Translations under genes and position numbers: made by a program
Shown: positions 53,687 to 64,000 of the stretch, piece after piece
Layout of the letters: the number at the start of each line of letters is the position of its first letter
Numbering within the stretch: the first letter of the stretch is position 1
From: Deuterostichococcus epilithicus
Taxonomy: Eukaryota > Chlorophyta > Trebouxiophyceae > Prasiolales > Stichococcaceae
Assembly: GCA_033439295.1 (NCBI GenBank)
Contig: JAVTLE010000021.1
Coordinates: forward strand, 310,009-374,008
Length of the DNA stretch: 64,000 bases
Direction: 5' to 3'
Notes under the pieces: generated by a model
Told to the model about the DNA's origin: nothing
The model's database searches: none
What the model saw: the letters and a program-made list of their open reading frames with translations, nothing else

Positions 53687-53691
53687 TGTAA
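53687..53691 (+). terminator. Putative polyadenylation signal TGTAA
   Basis: TGTAA, the common green-algal poly(A) signal, about 145 bases after the chlorophyllase stop. An AATAAA-like ataaataaa lies just before it. Confidence 0.4.
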
Positions 53692-54881
53692 GCTTGCGGT
53701 ACGTTGACGATAGGTGTCGGGCACCGACTCTGCCTGCCTGCGCACCAAATTGCCAGAACCTCTTAGTCAATATGTCGCGGAGCGATGGCGCCGGCGCCGG
53801 CGCCGGCTCCGCCAGAACCAGCATGGTTCACTGTCGCCAGCCAACAGACCAACTTGACTTCGAAGTTGCTAATGATTGCAGTCACCAGCAGCTGCTGGAA
53901 AAGTCATGCACATCTCGAAATCCTCAAGCACAGGGTTGATCGACAGAGCTAGGCATCGATGGAAAGCATTCCCGCCGTTCGTGCTGGCGCCACGGCAGGC
54001 AAGACCGCATGTCAGCCAGCGCATATCATACTTGCGAATGCATCGCCCACCAGCAGCGACTGGGCACGGGCGGAGCTCATGACACTGTTGGAGGTCCTAT
54101 CAGCTGAGGACTCGGATCTTCCCGCGCCCACGCAGCCCCTGATACGATCAGCCGCAACAGCGTGGGAATGACGAGGAGGACCAGCGGCAGTGCTCGCGAA
54201 TAGTTTCAGTATGCAGCCGCAGCACTCCTGAAGGCCACACCATTGATGTCGGGTATGACACCAGCGAGAAAGCATCGAGATGCCTTTGTTCATTAGCGGT
54301 TTCTTCAGCAGACAGCACTGCAGAGCGGCGGCACGGTTATTGAGTAACCTTGCTAGGCGGACTCAATATGGTTTGCAGGAAATTCTGAGGGGGGAAGTGC
54401 ATTTTCTAGGAGGCCTGAGTGGACAAATGAGTGTGGGATTCTTCGGCCGTGCACTGATGGAGTCATATTTTTGGTGCCGCGCCAGCAGCTGCAGCAATGT
54501 GGCGGCGTCAGGGATAGGGCAGTATTGAAAGCGCACTCTTGCAATGCATTGTTGGTCAAGTGCATCCGTTCAGTAAACCTCTGGGAAATGTTCGCTGGGT
54601 TCGTTATGGGCTTGCTAGTGTCAACCTATTTGGCAGCCGCTCCGGCGCGTGCACTGCAACAGATGATGGCAGCGTGATGAGCAGGTGTTTCTTGCGCGTT
54701 ATGTAAACGGGTTCCACTGAGCTATCAACATTGGACAATGGACAAGCGATGGTGCCATTTTCAAATGCCCATGCTGTCCAGATATCGAGATATGCCCCGC
54801 TTCAGTGCATTCACCCGCTTGCATCGTCGGAGACACTCTCTGTCGTTGCGAGGACATTGTCTGCTGGGAACTCTGAAGACG

Positions 54882-54930
54882 TTGTCTGTCCAGATATGCG
54901 GGGACAGTAACATTGTCTGTCCAGATATGC
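54882..54930. repeat. Direct repeat of 18 bases
   Basis: ttgtctgtccagatatgc occurs at 54882-54899 and again at 54913-54930. A related tgtccagatatcgagatatgc lies near 54776. The same block spacing and shared flanks suggest a decayed minisatellite or clustered binding sites. Confidence 0.75.
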
Positions 54931-55441
54931 CGGCTGTTATATTTCTGGCGGTTTCCTGCCACCTTGCTTCCCCTTCAGTAGGTTGTGACGTCAGCGGCAC
55001 CTGCAAGTGCAAGAGCCACAAACACTTCCGCACTTGTTGAAACAAGGGTGCATTTGCTTTATGCATATACTGCAACCCGTTCTCCAGGATGGCGTACTCA
55101 TTGGCTGGTGTGCGGACCTTGCCACCGACCTGGCATAAATGACACGAAGCTTGAACAGCACGTTTGCGCCGCTGCAGAGCTTAATCTTGAAGCCCAATCA
55201 AAATTTCGGCGTGACCCATTTGGTGCTGTCAGCCAGAGCGATGTCGCCGTGTGCGAGAAGACCTCTCGGGTGCCGTCAAGGCTTGGTCTGGCCTTGCAGC
55301 AGTGCAGCAATCAGGTCGCGTAACACGCATGCACGACGTAGCGCTGCACATGTAGAGCCAGCTCACCGACACAGATCATGCGGGTGCGCCTTGCAAAGAG
55401 CTTGGCATGCCAGTTGCGCATGTGGAGAATGCGGTCGCTTG

Positions 55442-58400
55442 ATGCGATGGCCCTTCGTGGCGAACATGCCAAGCACGCCATGCAGGTCCTCGCGCCTGTC
55501 AGCATCGCGAGTCGAGGCGGCACGGCAGCCACGGATCGCTGCGGCAGTGTGCGGTGCTACAGCATCGGCGGCGGAGGCGCCGGCGGCAGTCGTCTCCTGG
55601 CAGGACGATATCGCGGAGGACGATCACATGGGGCCGGCCTTCAGGGCCACTCTGGCTATGCTGGAGTGGCCGCGGCTGTGCGAGCAGGTTGCGGCCTTTG
55701 CGTCGACGTCTATTGGCAAGGCGGCCGTCAAGGTGGGCTATGCGGGCGATTGCAGCAGAAAATGGCTGGGCGATTGCAGAAGCAACCGGCTGGATTAGTT
55801 GGTGTGCGCCGTCTTGCGGCACACATGAGCGGAAGGCGCCGAGAACTGGCAGCCGCTGCTGCATTGCCGATGGCTGACATGGCGGCTTTAGAGGTTGGGA
55901 CAGAGAAGCGCAGCCAGCTACTGTTGCGCCAGAGCAGTCAGAATGAATTGGCTGTGGCACTCTGATCAGCACCTTGCGGTTCGCTCAGAGCTATGCTCCG
56001 TCATTGCACAGATTCGTCTACTTCTCCCCAATTGCTCTCTGGCACTGTACAGGACAGAGCTCGTTGGAGTTGCAACAGAGCTGCAGAGTTTGGAACTGCA
56101 ACAGAGCTGCAGAGAATCTAATACGCAGGCGCTGACCATACCCGCGACGCAAGAAGGGAGCGAGGACCTTGTCGCGGAGACGGCGGCGATGCTGACGCTG
56201 GAGGGGGAGTATGCTGCCGGACTGGACTTCGGCGGCATCAACACATCTGTGGTGCCTGTTCCAAGACGCTTGTCTGGATTCCGTTGGACTGCTTGTGTAC
56301 CAAAGCACATGTCTGCCTGGAACTGCCTGCGCCACTGCACCTCACCCGTTCTGGCGCTCTCCAGGCGTTGGACATCGCAGCCCGCAGGCCTCAACTCTTT
56401 GCCACTACTGCATGCCTGGCTGGGTCCCGCACATGCTGCATAACGGCGTGCAGGGAGCTGCAGCATGGCTTTCTATACAACCTCAACAGTGCCGAACCCT
56501 GCACCCTGCACCGCGCAGGCTCAGACGGCAGTCAGGCGCGCGGCGCGGGGCGGCCTGCTGAGCGGGCAGCAGCTGGTGGCGGTGTCGTCGGTGCTGCGCG
56601 GCGGCGGCAAACTGCGGGCTGCCATCAGCAGCGTCGTAGGTCAGGCGACGCGGGAGGGGCGGGCGCCGGAAGTGCTGGGGCCTCTGGCGGCCGCCGTCAA
56701 GGTGGGGATCTGCCGGCGACATCCATCGGATCGCATGTGGTATCCTTGTTGCATGGAGCATCCAGTGTGCTGGTCGGTCGCACCGAGTTTGCATCGCGGC
56801 TGGGACTGGCGGCTGACGAAGCTGCCGAGGCGTTTGCACTGCCGTGAAGCTGAGTTTGCTAATGGACTCACCACCTCGCATTGAAGCAGCACTGCGAGGT
56901 AATGCGCGCGCACCAGCACCTGAGGGCATGCAAGTACGCAAAATTGCCTTCCTGTTGATCCGTCGCCCTGCACCCTCGCCCGTGTCAACTGCATCCCACC
57001 TGGTGCCACAGGGTGTGACGGTGGACAAGGCGGTGGCGGGCGCCATCGACGGCGGCCTGAAGGAGGACGGCGCTGTGCGGGAGTCGGCCAGCGAGGACGT
57101 GCGGCGCACGCGGGGGCGGGTGTCGACGCTGAAGGGCCGCCTGCGGGCGCTGCTGTCCAACCAGCCGGGCGAGGTCACCGAGCAGGTATGCAAAACATTT
57201 ATTGCCTCGAAATGCCAGCGACAGAGCTGCCCTGCAGGCATGCGTGCCGCGTGTCGGCGCGCAGCAGGGGCGCTTGTGCGGGACGGAGCTCATCATCGAG
57301 GGCGGTGTGCCGGATCTTGTCCCAAGATCTTTTCCTACAAGGCGGCGACGCCAGACGCTGGGGAGCAGGACTCGCAAACTTTCCCTGCCGCAGGGTGGGC
57401 GCATGTGCGTGGCGGTGCCAGTCAGCGAGGCCTCGCCGCCGCGCGGCATCCTGCTGGGCGGCGGCGCCGGCGTGCAGTACATCGAGCCGCCAGCCGCAGT
57501 GGCAGGCAACAATGACCTGGCGGCAGCGCGCGGCGAGGTGTTCACTCTCTCCCCGACTCGACAGCCTCTGCTGTCTGTGAGGCGCACAACTTACAGACAA
57601 ACCTGTGACGCGTGAGCAGCAGCGCACGTCCTGCACATCATGTCGCCCGCGGTGGCAGGCAACAACGGCCAGTGACTGCGCACGGTGATGTGCGACCAGA
57701 ACAGCAGGGATGCCAGCGCACCCGTCCGCAACAAACACCGAGGGGGAAGGGGCCGGTGTTGATCTTGGCACAGGCAGCCGACAAAACCCCCTGGTGGCTG
57801 TTTATGTCCGAATTCGATGCAAGGAACACATCAGGGGACGCGCTGGAAGACTTGGCGACACGCTTGGCACACACCGGCCTGCAGGCAGCGGCAGCAGAGG
57901 AGGCGGTGCTGTGGGACCTGACGACGCAGGTCATTGACGCGGTGTACAACATCGAGGCCGTGCTGGCCATGGTGCGACTTTCGCCAGCAGACTCCTAACC
58001 CATCCAGTGGTTTTACGCACAGCTCGCAGCTGGCCTGCAGGCGGCAGTGCTGTGCATTGCTGGCTCGGGGTGCCTGAATGGCATCAGACAGGGCGCGCAG
58101 CAGTCAGTCTGCGAAATAGCTCATGCGTTGCACCCGGCCTGATGCATAGGCCAAGCCGGCCCTGTCAATGTGTGTTTGAGGTTGCTTTGGTGGAAACCGC
58201 TGCAGATCGTGCAGCTGGACGTAGGGGCGGCACGGGCACGGTACAGCACCTGGATCGGCGGCAACCTGCCGGTCTTCGTGCCTTTTTCGCGCATGGCGCG
58301 GGGCCGCAAGGTTGCCAAGAAAGCTGGCGGCGGTGCCGAGAATGGCAGCGGAAGCGGGAAGCGGCAGCAGGGCGGCGGCGCGGCGGCGGAGCAGGACGAG

Positions 58401-61400
58401 GACCTACTCGTGCGGCTGCGGCGCCTGAGGTGCGAATGGCTTCACTTCCTAGTGTCTTGATCCCCAGTGTCTCAAACTACCGCACCATTTGTTGCAAGAG
58501 GCGTGACTGGGCGGTCAGGGCCTGCTGACGGTCGGGCCGAAGCGGCGCTCCTTTGGTAAATGGCAACCTGTGACGCTGAACGCGCATGGTGCGACTTCCA
58601 GCTGCTGGCCTTGCCTCGTGCTGATGCTGCCGCCTGCAGGCGGTTGAGCGAAAACCATATAGACCCGTCTGTTGCACTGATGTCTGTGCTGGCGGTGACT
58701 CCCCAGGCACCCGCTGCTGCTGGGGGACTATCTGCTGCAGAAGGACGGGCAGCAGGCGGAAGGGCGTGCGGCGGCGCGCGGCGGCGGCAGCCGCCGCGCT
58801 CGGCGCCTGTCCAATCGCAAGGACGACGCCGACTTGGCCTCCGGCAGTGACACGGACTCGGACGACGAGCAGGCGGCACAGCGCGCCAGGGAGCCGGTGT
58901 GCCTTCAATCGAGTGATCCGGTTCTGAATGCGTGGCGATGCATGGGGATCCCTCCCCACCAGCTCTGACAGCCCCGACACAGATGCAGGAGCTGCTTTCC
59001 TCCGGAGTGTCCCTGGTCGGTAGCGTGGCCTGCACCCATGCATCAGGAACCGCAACCGAGCGGCCCCTCGGTGTCTGCCGGCTGGCGCCTCCAGTGCCGA
59101 ACCCTCTGCGACACCTCTGACTGTCCAGCCTGGCAGTCCGTGTCCAGCGATTCGTGCGACGGCGCATGTGGCATGCCATGACATGCATGACGCCCGAGCC
59201 GCTCCTCGCGCGCAAGGTGCCGGTGGACATCTGCGTGCGGCCGGAGACGCGGGCGGTCATCATCACAGGCCCCAACACGGGCGGCAAGACCGCCGCGCTG
59301 AAGGTGCGCAGTGCCGCTTGCTGGGACTCGCCATCACAACCAGAATGCCGCCCCCTGAGGTTGTGCTGCCAGGAGCAGCAACCTCAGCAGGTCCCCTCCT
59401 GTCCTAAGACCAGTCAGCAGCTGCTAAGGCAGCTGCTGCTCCTTCGATCCGTGGCGGCTTGCTCCAGCGCCCCCCTCCTCGTCGCTGTCTCCATGCCCAA
59501 GCTCGCTGATATTGCGCCCCATGCGTGCAGGCGCTGGGGTTGGCGGTGCTGATGGCGAGGGCGGGGGTGGCCTGTCCAGCGGGCGCGCCCGTGCGGCTGC
59601 CGCCCTTCCCGCAGGTCCCCTTCTGTTGGCCCCTCATCGTGTACCCGACGGATGCTGCTGCCCCATTGCTCCTGCACGTCGTGAGAGCCGGAACTCTCAC
59701 GATTTTGTGCAATGCCGAGCAAGTCGAGCGAGCCTTGACTTGCAGAAGGTGTTTGGCAACCCCTTGCTCCGCAGGTGCTGGCCGACCTGGGCGACGAGCA
59801 GTCCCTGTCTGCCAGCCTGTCCACCTTTAGCGGCCACCTGAAGCGAATCCAGGTGCAGAGCCGGGCGGCTGTCCGAACGTCGTGTCCGAACGTTGATGCT
59901 TTTGTTTGGAGATATCGACGAGTGAAACTGTATTTGGGAGCCTGTCCGCCTGCAGCGGCCCGCCCGCGCCACATTTAGGTGCGCTTGGGCCGTGGTTCTA
60001 GGAGGAAATGTATTCTCTTTCAATCGCATGACACTGGGGATCAGGTGCTCTCGCAGCTGATCACCACTTTTGTCATCCAGACTCTCGACGTCAACATCTG
60101 CTCCTGTCAAAGGCTGCTGTCGTCCTGACCAGGCGCTGCGGGCGGAGGCGCACGGCAAGTCGCTGGTGCTGCTGGACGAGGTGGGAACGGGCACGGAGCC
60201 GGTGGAGGGCGCCGCACTGGGCATCGCGCTGCTGCGCGCGCTGGCGCGCGGCGGCGTCGGCGGCGCCGCCCTCACCTTCGCTACCACGCACCACAGGTGG
60301 CTGCAACGATGCCTTGTTCCCATGCGCCCACACGCCATGCCGTCCGGAGGGCAGCCGGCAGCAGGGAGGCACTGTGGCGCTCTGCTATGTGCACCTCGTC
60401 GCTGAGCCGTGCGCCTTGCTGGCGGAGCGGCGTCTGGCTGGTTTGTCGATCCTTATCAGCATGCGACGCTTTGGTGGGCATGCACCCCTGCAGCGCCAAA
60501 GCTGGCGGCAGGGCACGAGCTCCAATCTCATTCTCACACCAGCGAGCTGCAACCCCATGTGACCAGCACACCGGGCTCTGTCCACCTGCACAGCCGATGC
60601 ACAGGTATGTATTCAATTTGTTTGCTGTGTCCCTGCAGCGCGCTGACGTCGCTCAAGTACGAGGACGAGCGCTTTGAGAATGTCAGCATGGAGTTCGACG
60701 AGGTGGCGCTGCAGCCGACGTACCGGCTGCTGTGGGGCATCCCGGGACGCTCGAACGCGCTCAACATCGCGCAGCGGCTGGGGCTGGACGCCGATGTGGT
60801 GGCCGCTGCGCGGGCGCGGCTCGGCGCGGCCGAGGTACGCATTGCCCCTGTCCGCGAATTGGCACCAGCACTGAATTAAGTGGACTAGCGGAAGAGCTCT
60901 GCACCAACCACGGGGCTGAACCAACCTCGGGGCTGTATGTGAGGCGGCTGTCTGCCAGAGTGCATCGGGTCGGCCTGCGGCGCATGGAGCTGGCGGCAGA
61001 GCGCAGCCCGCTTGCAAAGCTGTAGCCACAGTTGCAGGCCCGAGCGTTGTGTAATCATCTTGTGACTAGCGCCAGCCCGGAATGAATAGCAGGTCAAGGC
61101 TGCGTGAGGGAGGAGCTGGGCAGTTTCTTTACTCAGGAACCAGGATGGAGGTTGCAGAGGGGCCGTCCACGCAGTCAACCACCCGTGTTGCACGCCGCTG
61201 TTCGCCTTCTTTCTGCGGCACGCCGTGACAACTAAGTTGTGGACCTCGAATGGCCGTCGCGCGCCGACTGTGCAGATTGTCATGCTGACGGACGCACAAA
61301 ATTACTCCTGCTCCTGCGAATGGACCGCAACGTACTGAGGTGCTGCAAGTTCGGCCCGCACAGGCAGTGAACGACGTGATCGTGGACCTGGAGGGGCTGC

Positions 61401-61489
61401 GGCGGTCGTCCGAGGCGGATGAGGATGCTGCGGCTGCGGGGCTCAGTGAGACTGCGCGTCTGCGAGCCTCCATCGCGCAGGGCCGGTAA
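55442..61489 (+). CDS. MUTS2: MutS2 family ATPase, plastid-type, without Smr domain
   Basis: A homodimeric ATPase related to mismatch-repair MutS; MutS2 proteins suppress recombination or rescue collided ribosomes. Fourteen exons close in phase: 55442-55732, 56129-56248, 56519-56701, 57012-57185, 57394-57537, 57885-57971, 58206-58429, 58707-58896, 59148-59303, 59531-59614, 59775-59852, 60133-60296, 60639-60834 and 61364-61489; 738 residues. The Arg/Ser/Ala-rich leader from the ATG at 55442 looks like a transit peptide. Family markers: LDFGGINTS, IDGGLKEDGAVRESASEDVR, the RHPLLLGDYLL start of the ATPase part, Walker A IITGPNTGGKTAALK, LADLGDEQSLSASLSTFSGH, Walker B LVLLDEVGTGTEPVEGAAL, FATTHH and LLWGIPGRSNALNIAQRLGL. 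Acidic or basic insertions sit in exons 7 and 8. The frame ends at TAA 61487-61489, about 40 residues past the ATPase, so no KOW or Smr domain is seen; that TAA overlaps a perfect GTAAGT donor. Confidence 0.92.
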
Positions 61490-61838
61490 GTGGAGAGAGG
61501 ATAGTCTTGGTTAGGAGAGGAGAGTCGGCACAGCTCAGTGCTACCGGTGTTGGTCGGGTGGCGAACCAGGAGAGGGGACCCCAAGCTTCAGCAGCAGCGG
61601 GCAGCGGTGGGGGCGGCGGTGGCGGCAGCACGGGAAAGGGAAGTGGTGGGCAGCTGGGAAGCTGTGCGTGGCCTTCAGGCAATCTGACAGCAGTCTGGCG
61701 TCAGGCGCAGCGGTCAGCAGCATGACAGCAACGCAGCACGAAGGGGGTCCTAAACCCTGACAGCTGCCAGCCAAGAAGGAGGCGGATTCGAGCGCCAGCT
61801 GACAGACAGCGGCCAGCCAGAAGAGACGTGCTTGGCGG
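61490..61838. other. Short intergenic region, MutS2 to glycosyltransferase-like gene
   Basis: About 350 bases between the MutS2 TAA and the next ATG on the same strand. One plus frame (61507-61725) is Gly/Ser/Gln-rich without a family match; it is either untranslated or a tail exon of MutS2 if the GTAAGT at 61486 is used. Confidence 0.4.
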
Positions 61839-63977
61839 ATGACACCGTCGGGAGCCCGCCAGCGCTCATGGTCGAGTGATCACGAGCTCTGCGGCGCCGA
61901 CATGCTGCCCACAAGCGCCAGCGCCGGCAGCCTCAAGTCGCTGCGCAGACGCCCAGCCCGGAAGTCACGATGGCTGCGGCCAGACACCCTGGGACTGCTC
62001 CTGCTATTCGCCGCGGCTCTCATCGCACTCTGGGTGTTCTACGGCATCCACGCCTCCAGCCAGCTGCCGGGATTCGGCGGGGCCGATGCTGCTGGAGGTG
62101 GCTCGCTGCGCCGATCGTCCCGGCTGCTGGCCAGGAGTGATCGGGCCGACCTGCGCACGCTGGTAATATACGTCTACAGTGGCACGGACCCGGAATACGA
62201 GGAGAACCTGCGCTTCTTCCTGCGTGAAGGCGTCAAGGTGGGGCCGCTGTCTCGTTGATCCTTGTAAGCACCTTGAACTTCAATGGATCGGCGGTGCCTC
62301 CAGGGCGTCTCGCGGGCCCTCGGACGGGCCGGCGATGTACAGTATGGGTGGCTGGATACAGTGCACCCGTCCTGGGCTGCTCACGATCGGCATGCGCCGT
62401 CGGCCAGCGTCGCTGTTAATACAAGTTCTTGCCTGAGGCCCCTCCATGCCAGGAATTCTTCGGGATACCTTTGCAAGTACATAGGCAGCCACATCCGATG
62501 CAGCGCAGACCACAGTGCTGCGGCAGCGACAAACTTGCACTCTCGTGTCACAGCATGCCGACAGTTTGCCAGTTCCATTGGCAGTCCCTGTGCTCCTGCC
62601 TTCTCTGCTGCAACCGAACGCTGTCGATTGCTGAGCATCTCGCCGGTGTCGGATCACAAGGCAGGCATGGTGCTGTGCTCTGAGGATGCTCAGGCCTTGC
62701 GGCGCCGCCGCCCATGCCCCGCAGATGTGGCCCGTGACAGTTGAGCCGGCAGCGCATCCAGCACTGCGAGCCGCCCCTGCCGGTTGTGAGCTCGTGAAGG
62801 TGCATGCCATATGGAGGGCTGTGACCGCCCATGAAGCGCTGAGCCGTCGCGCCAACCACTCCGACCGCTCTTGTCTGGCGCACATGCAGGAGGGCGATGG
62901 CGTGACATACATCATCGCGCTGCAGCACGGCAGCGGGCTGCACGATCTGGACTCGCTCCCGGCGCTGCCGCCCAACGCACGCTTCGTGAACCACCCCAAC
63001 CACTGCTTTGACATTGGCACCGTGGCCTGGGTGCTGGACAACCATGTGCCCGATGCTAGGTGGGCGCCTCTTCTCCGAGAATACACTGCTTCGCAGTCTG
63101 CTTTACTGGCTGCGAGGTCCGCCACACGTTCGCAGGGCCTCGTGGGCTGCCGATAGTGAGCAGCTGGCTGCATGGAGTGTTGGGTTTTGGGCCCACGGAC
63201 TGGCTTCTAGTCGATGAGGCTTTCAGACGCGTAGCTTCTTTCACGCCCTGTCCAGGCCTTGCTTGGATGGCACACCACCACACACACCAGCTTTTAGATA
63301 GTTTTACCTTCTGAGAGAGTTAGGTTCTCCTCTCTTTCCTTTCAGGGCGTTCAAATACTTTGTTTGGCTCAATTCGAGCGTGCGGGGCCCCTTCCTGCCG
63401 GCGTACCTCCCGCCGGATGTGCACTGGACGCGCGCCTTTGCCCGCAAGCTGACGGGGGACGTCAAGCTGGTGGGTGCCACCATCAACTGCGGCGGCGCCT
63501 ACGCGCTGTCGGCGCAGCAGCCGCACGTCCAGTCGTACGCGGTCGCCATGGACCAGGTGCAGGTTTTATAATGCCCTGTCGCGATAAGGGCTGTAGAGGT
63601 GTGCGGCCATAGCCCTCATTCCAGCAGCCCTGGGTCGGCACCAGCCGTCCATGGGGGCAGCCGGGCTGACATGCATGTCTGGCCGCAGAATATGGGCGCC
63701 GCCGTGCCAGTCTCGCCATCTAGCGCTTGGCGCTTTGTTTGCCGCTGCTGGACTGGCGCAGCCCCAGGCAGACATGACGCTGTCACTAAGGTCGGGACCC
63801 AAAACCCTCACCAAGGTCTCACCCGCGCAGGTGGGGCTGGATGTGATCCGGCGGAAGGGCTCGGTGCTGCAGTGCCACAAGGACATGAGCGAGATGGTGA
63901 CGCTGTCCGAGATCGGCATGTCCGCCGCGATTCTGGAGGCGGGGTACAACCTGGACTGCCTCATGCTGCGCTACCAG
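61839..63977 (+). CDS. Type II membrane glycosyltransferase-like protein (3' end outside window)
   Basis: I do not recognise the exact family. Exons 61839-62237, 62890-63059, 63346-63556 and 63831-63977 keep phase, and the last stops at a GTGCCT donor, so the gene continues past the window. The N-terminus is a cytosolic Arg-rich stretch (RRRPARKSRWLRPDTLG), then a signal anchor LLLLFAAALIALWVFYGI (about residues 48-65) and a Gly/Ser stem, the layout of Golgi type II enzymes. The luminal part has TLVIYVYSGTDPEYEENLRF, VTYIIALQHGSGLHDLDSL, ARFVNHPNHCFDIGTVAW, YFVWLNSSVRGPFLPAYLPP, VGATINCGGAYALSAQQPHV, SYAVAMDQ and ILEAGYNLDCLMLRYQ. The FVWLNSSVRGPF block is typical of a group of uncharacterised glycosyltransferase-like proteins in algae and bacteria. 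It could act in cell-wall or glycoprotein glycan synthesis; that is inference. Confidence 0.75.
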
Positions 63978-64000
63978 GTGCCTGGCCGCTTCTTCTGACT

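Larger units (their letters stand above)
53544..55441. other. Intergenic region, chlorophyllase to MutS2
   Basis: 1.9 kb without a supported gene. It holds a GGCGCC hexamer run near 53790-53806 and a short 18-base repeat pair near 54.9 kb. The right end should carry the MutS2 promoter. Confidence 0.5.

Overview
The window is nuclear DNA of a green alga (Chlorophyta; a Chlorella- or Coccomyxa-like trebouxiophyte is my guess, not proven). It is GC-rich. Every recognisable gene is broken into short exons of about 60-320 bases by GT..AG introns of about 100-650 bases. The gene set includes plant/alga markers: STAY-GREEN Mg-dechelatase, chlorophyllase, a DUF1997 protein, plastid-type MutS2 and a WW-domain DEAD-box helicase. 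I see no operons, tRNA or rRNA genes, CRISPR arrays or intact transposons. Gene models were built by hand from splice signals, reading phase and family motifs. Where I say the phase closes, exon lengths and codon phase agree across every junction.

Layout, left to right: 1.1-3.9 kb, tail-anchored FAD monooxygenase (+); 4.3-7.9 kb, F-box/LRR protein (-); 8-9.8 kb, low-complexity DNA without a supported gene; 9.8-12.9 kb, translation factor eIF2-beta (+); 13.4-18.3 kb, flavin-containing monooxygenase (-), followed by a decayed tandem copy at 18.7-20.8 kb (-); 21.3-25.2 kb, GlpT/SLC37-type organophosphate transporter (-); 26.8-28.6 kb, DUF1997 protein (+); 29.2-30.3 kb, isoprenylcysteine carboxyl methyltransferase (+); 30.7-36.4 kb, WW/DEAD-box/RS helicase (-); 37.1-38.9 kb, a predicted secretory WW-domain protein (+); 39.4-41.8 kb, COQ9 (-); 42.1-46.2 kb, TrmA-type tRNA methyltransferase (+); 46.7-49.05 kb, STAY-GREEN (-); 50.06-53.5 kb, chlorophyllase (+); 55.4-61.5 kb, MutS2 (+); 61.8 kb to beyond the edge, a type II membrane glycosyltransferase-like protein (+).

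The most interesting locus is 46.7-53.5 kb. Two chlorophyll-breakdown enzymes, Mg-dechelatase (STAY-GREEN) and chlorophyllase, lie head-to-head across about 1 kb, which suggests a shared promoter. The chlorophyllase begins with what reads as a bipartite plastid presequence with a twin-arginine, thylakoid-lumen type second half. Its introns also carry partial copies of its own exons.

Other points of note: a tandem FMO pseudogene with a 2.6-kb internal deletion and a visible 1-base frameshift; two WW-domain genes head-to-head, one of them predicted secretory; a MutS2 that ends without a Smr domain at a TAA overlapping a perfect GTAAGT donor; and an unusual preference for GTGCG 5' splice sites in this neighbourhood.
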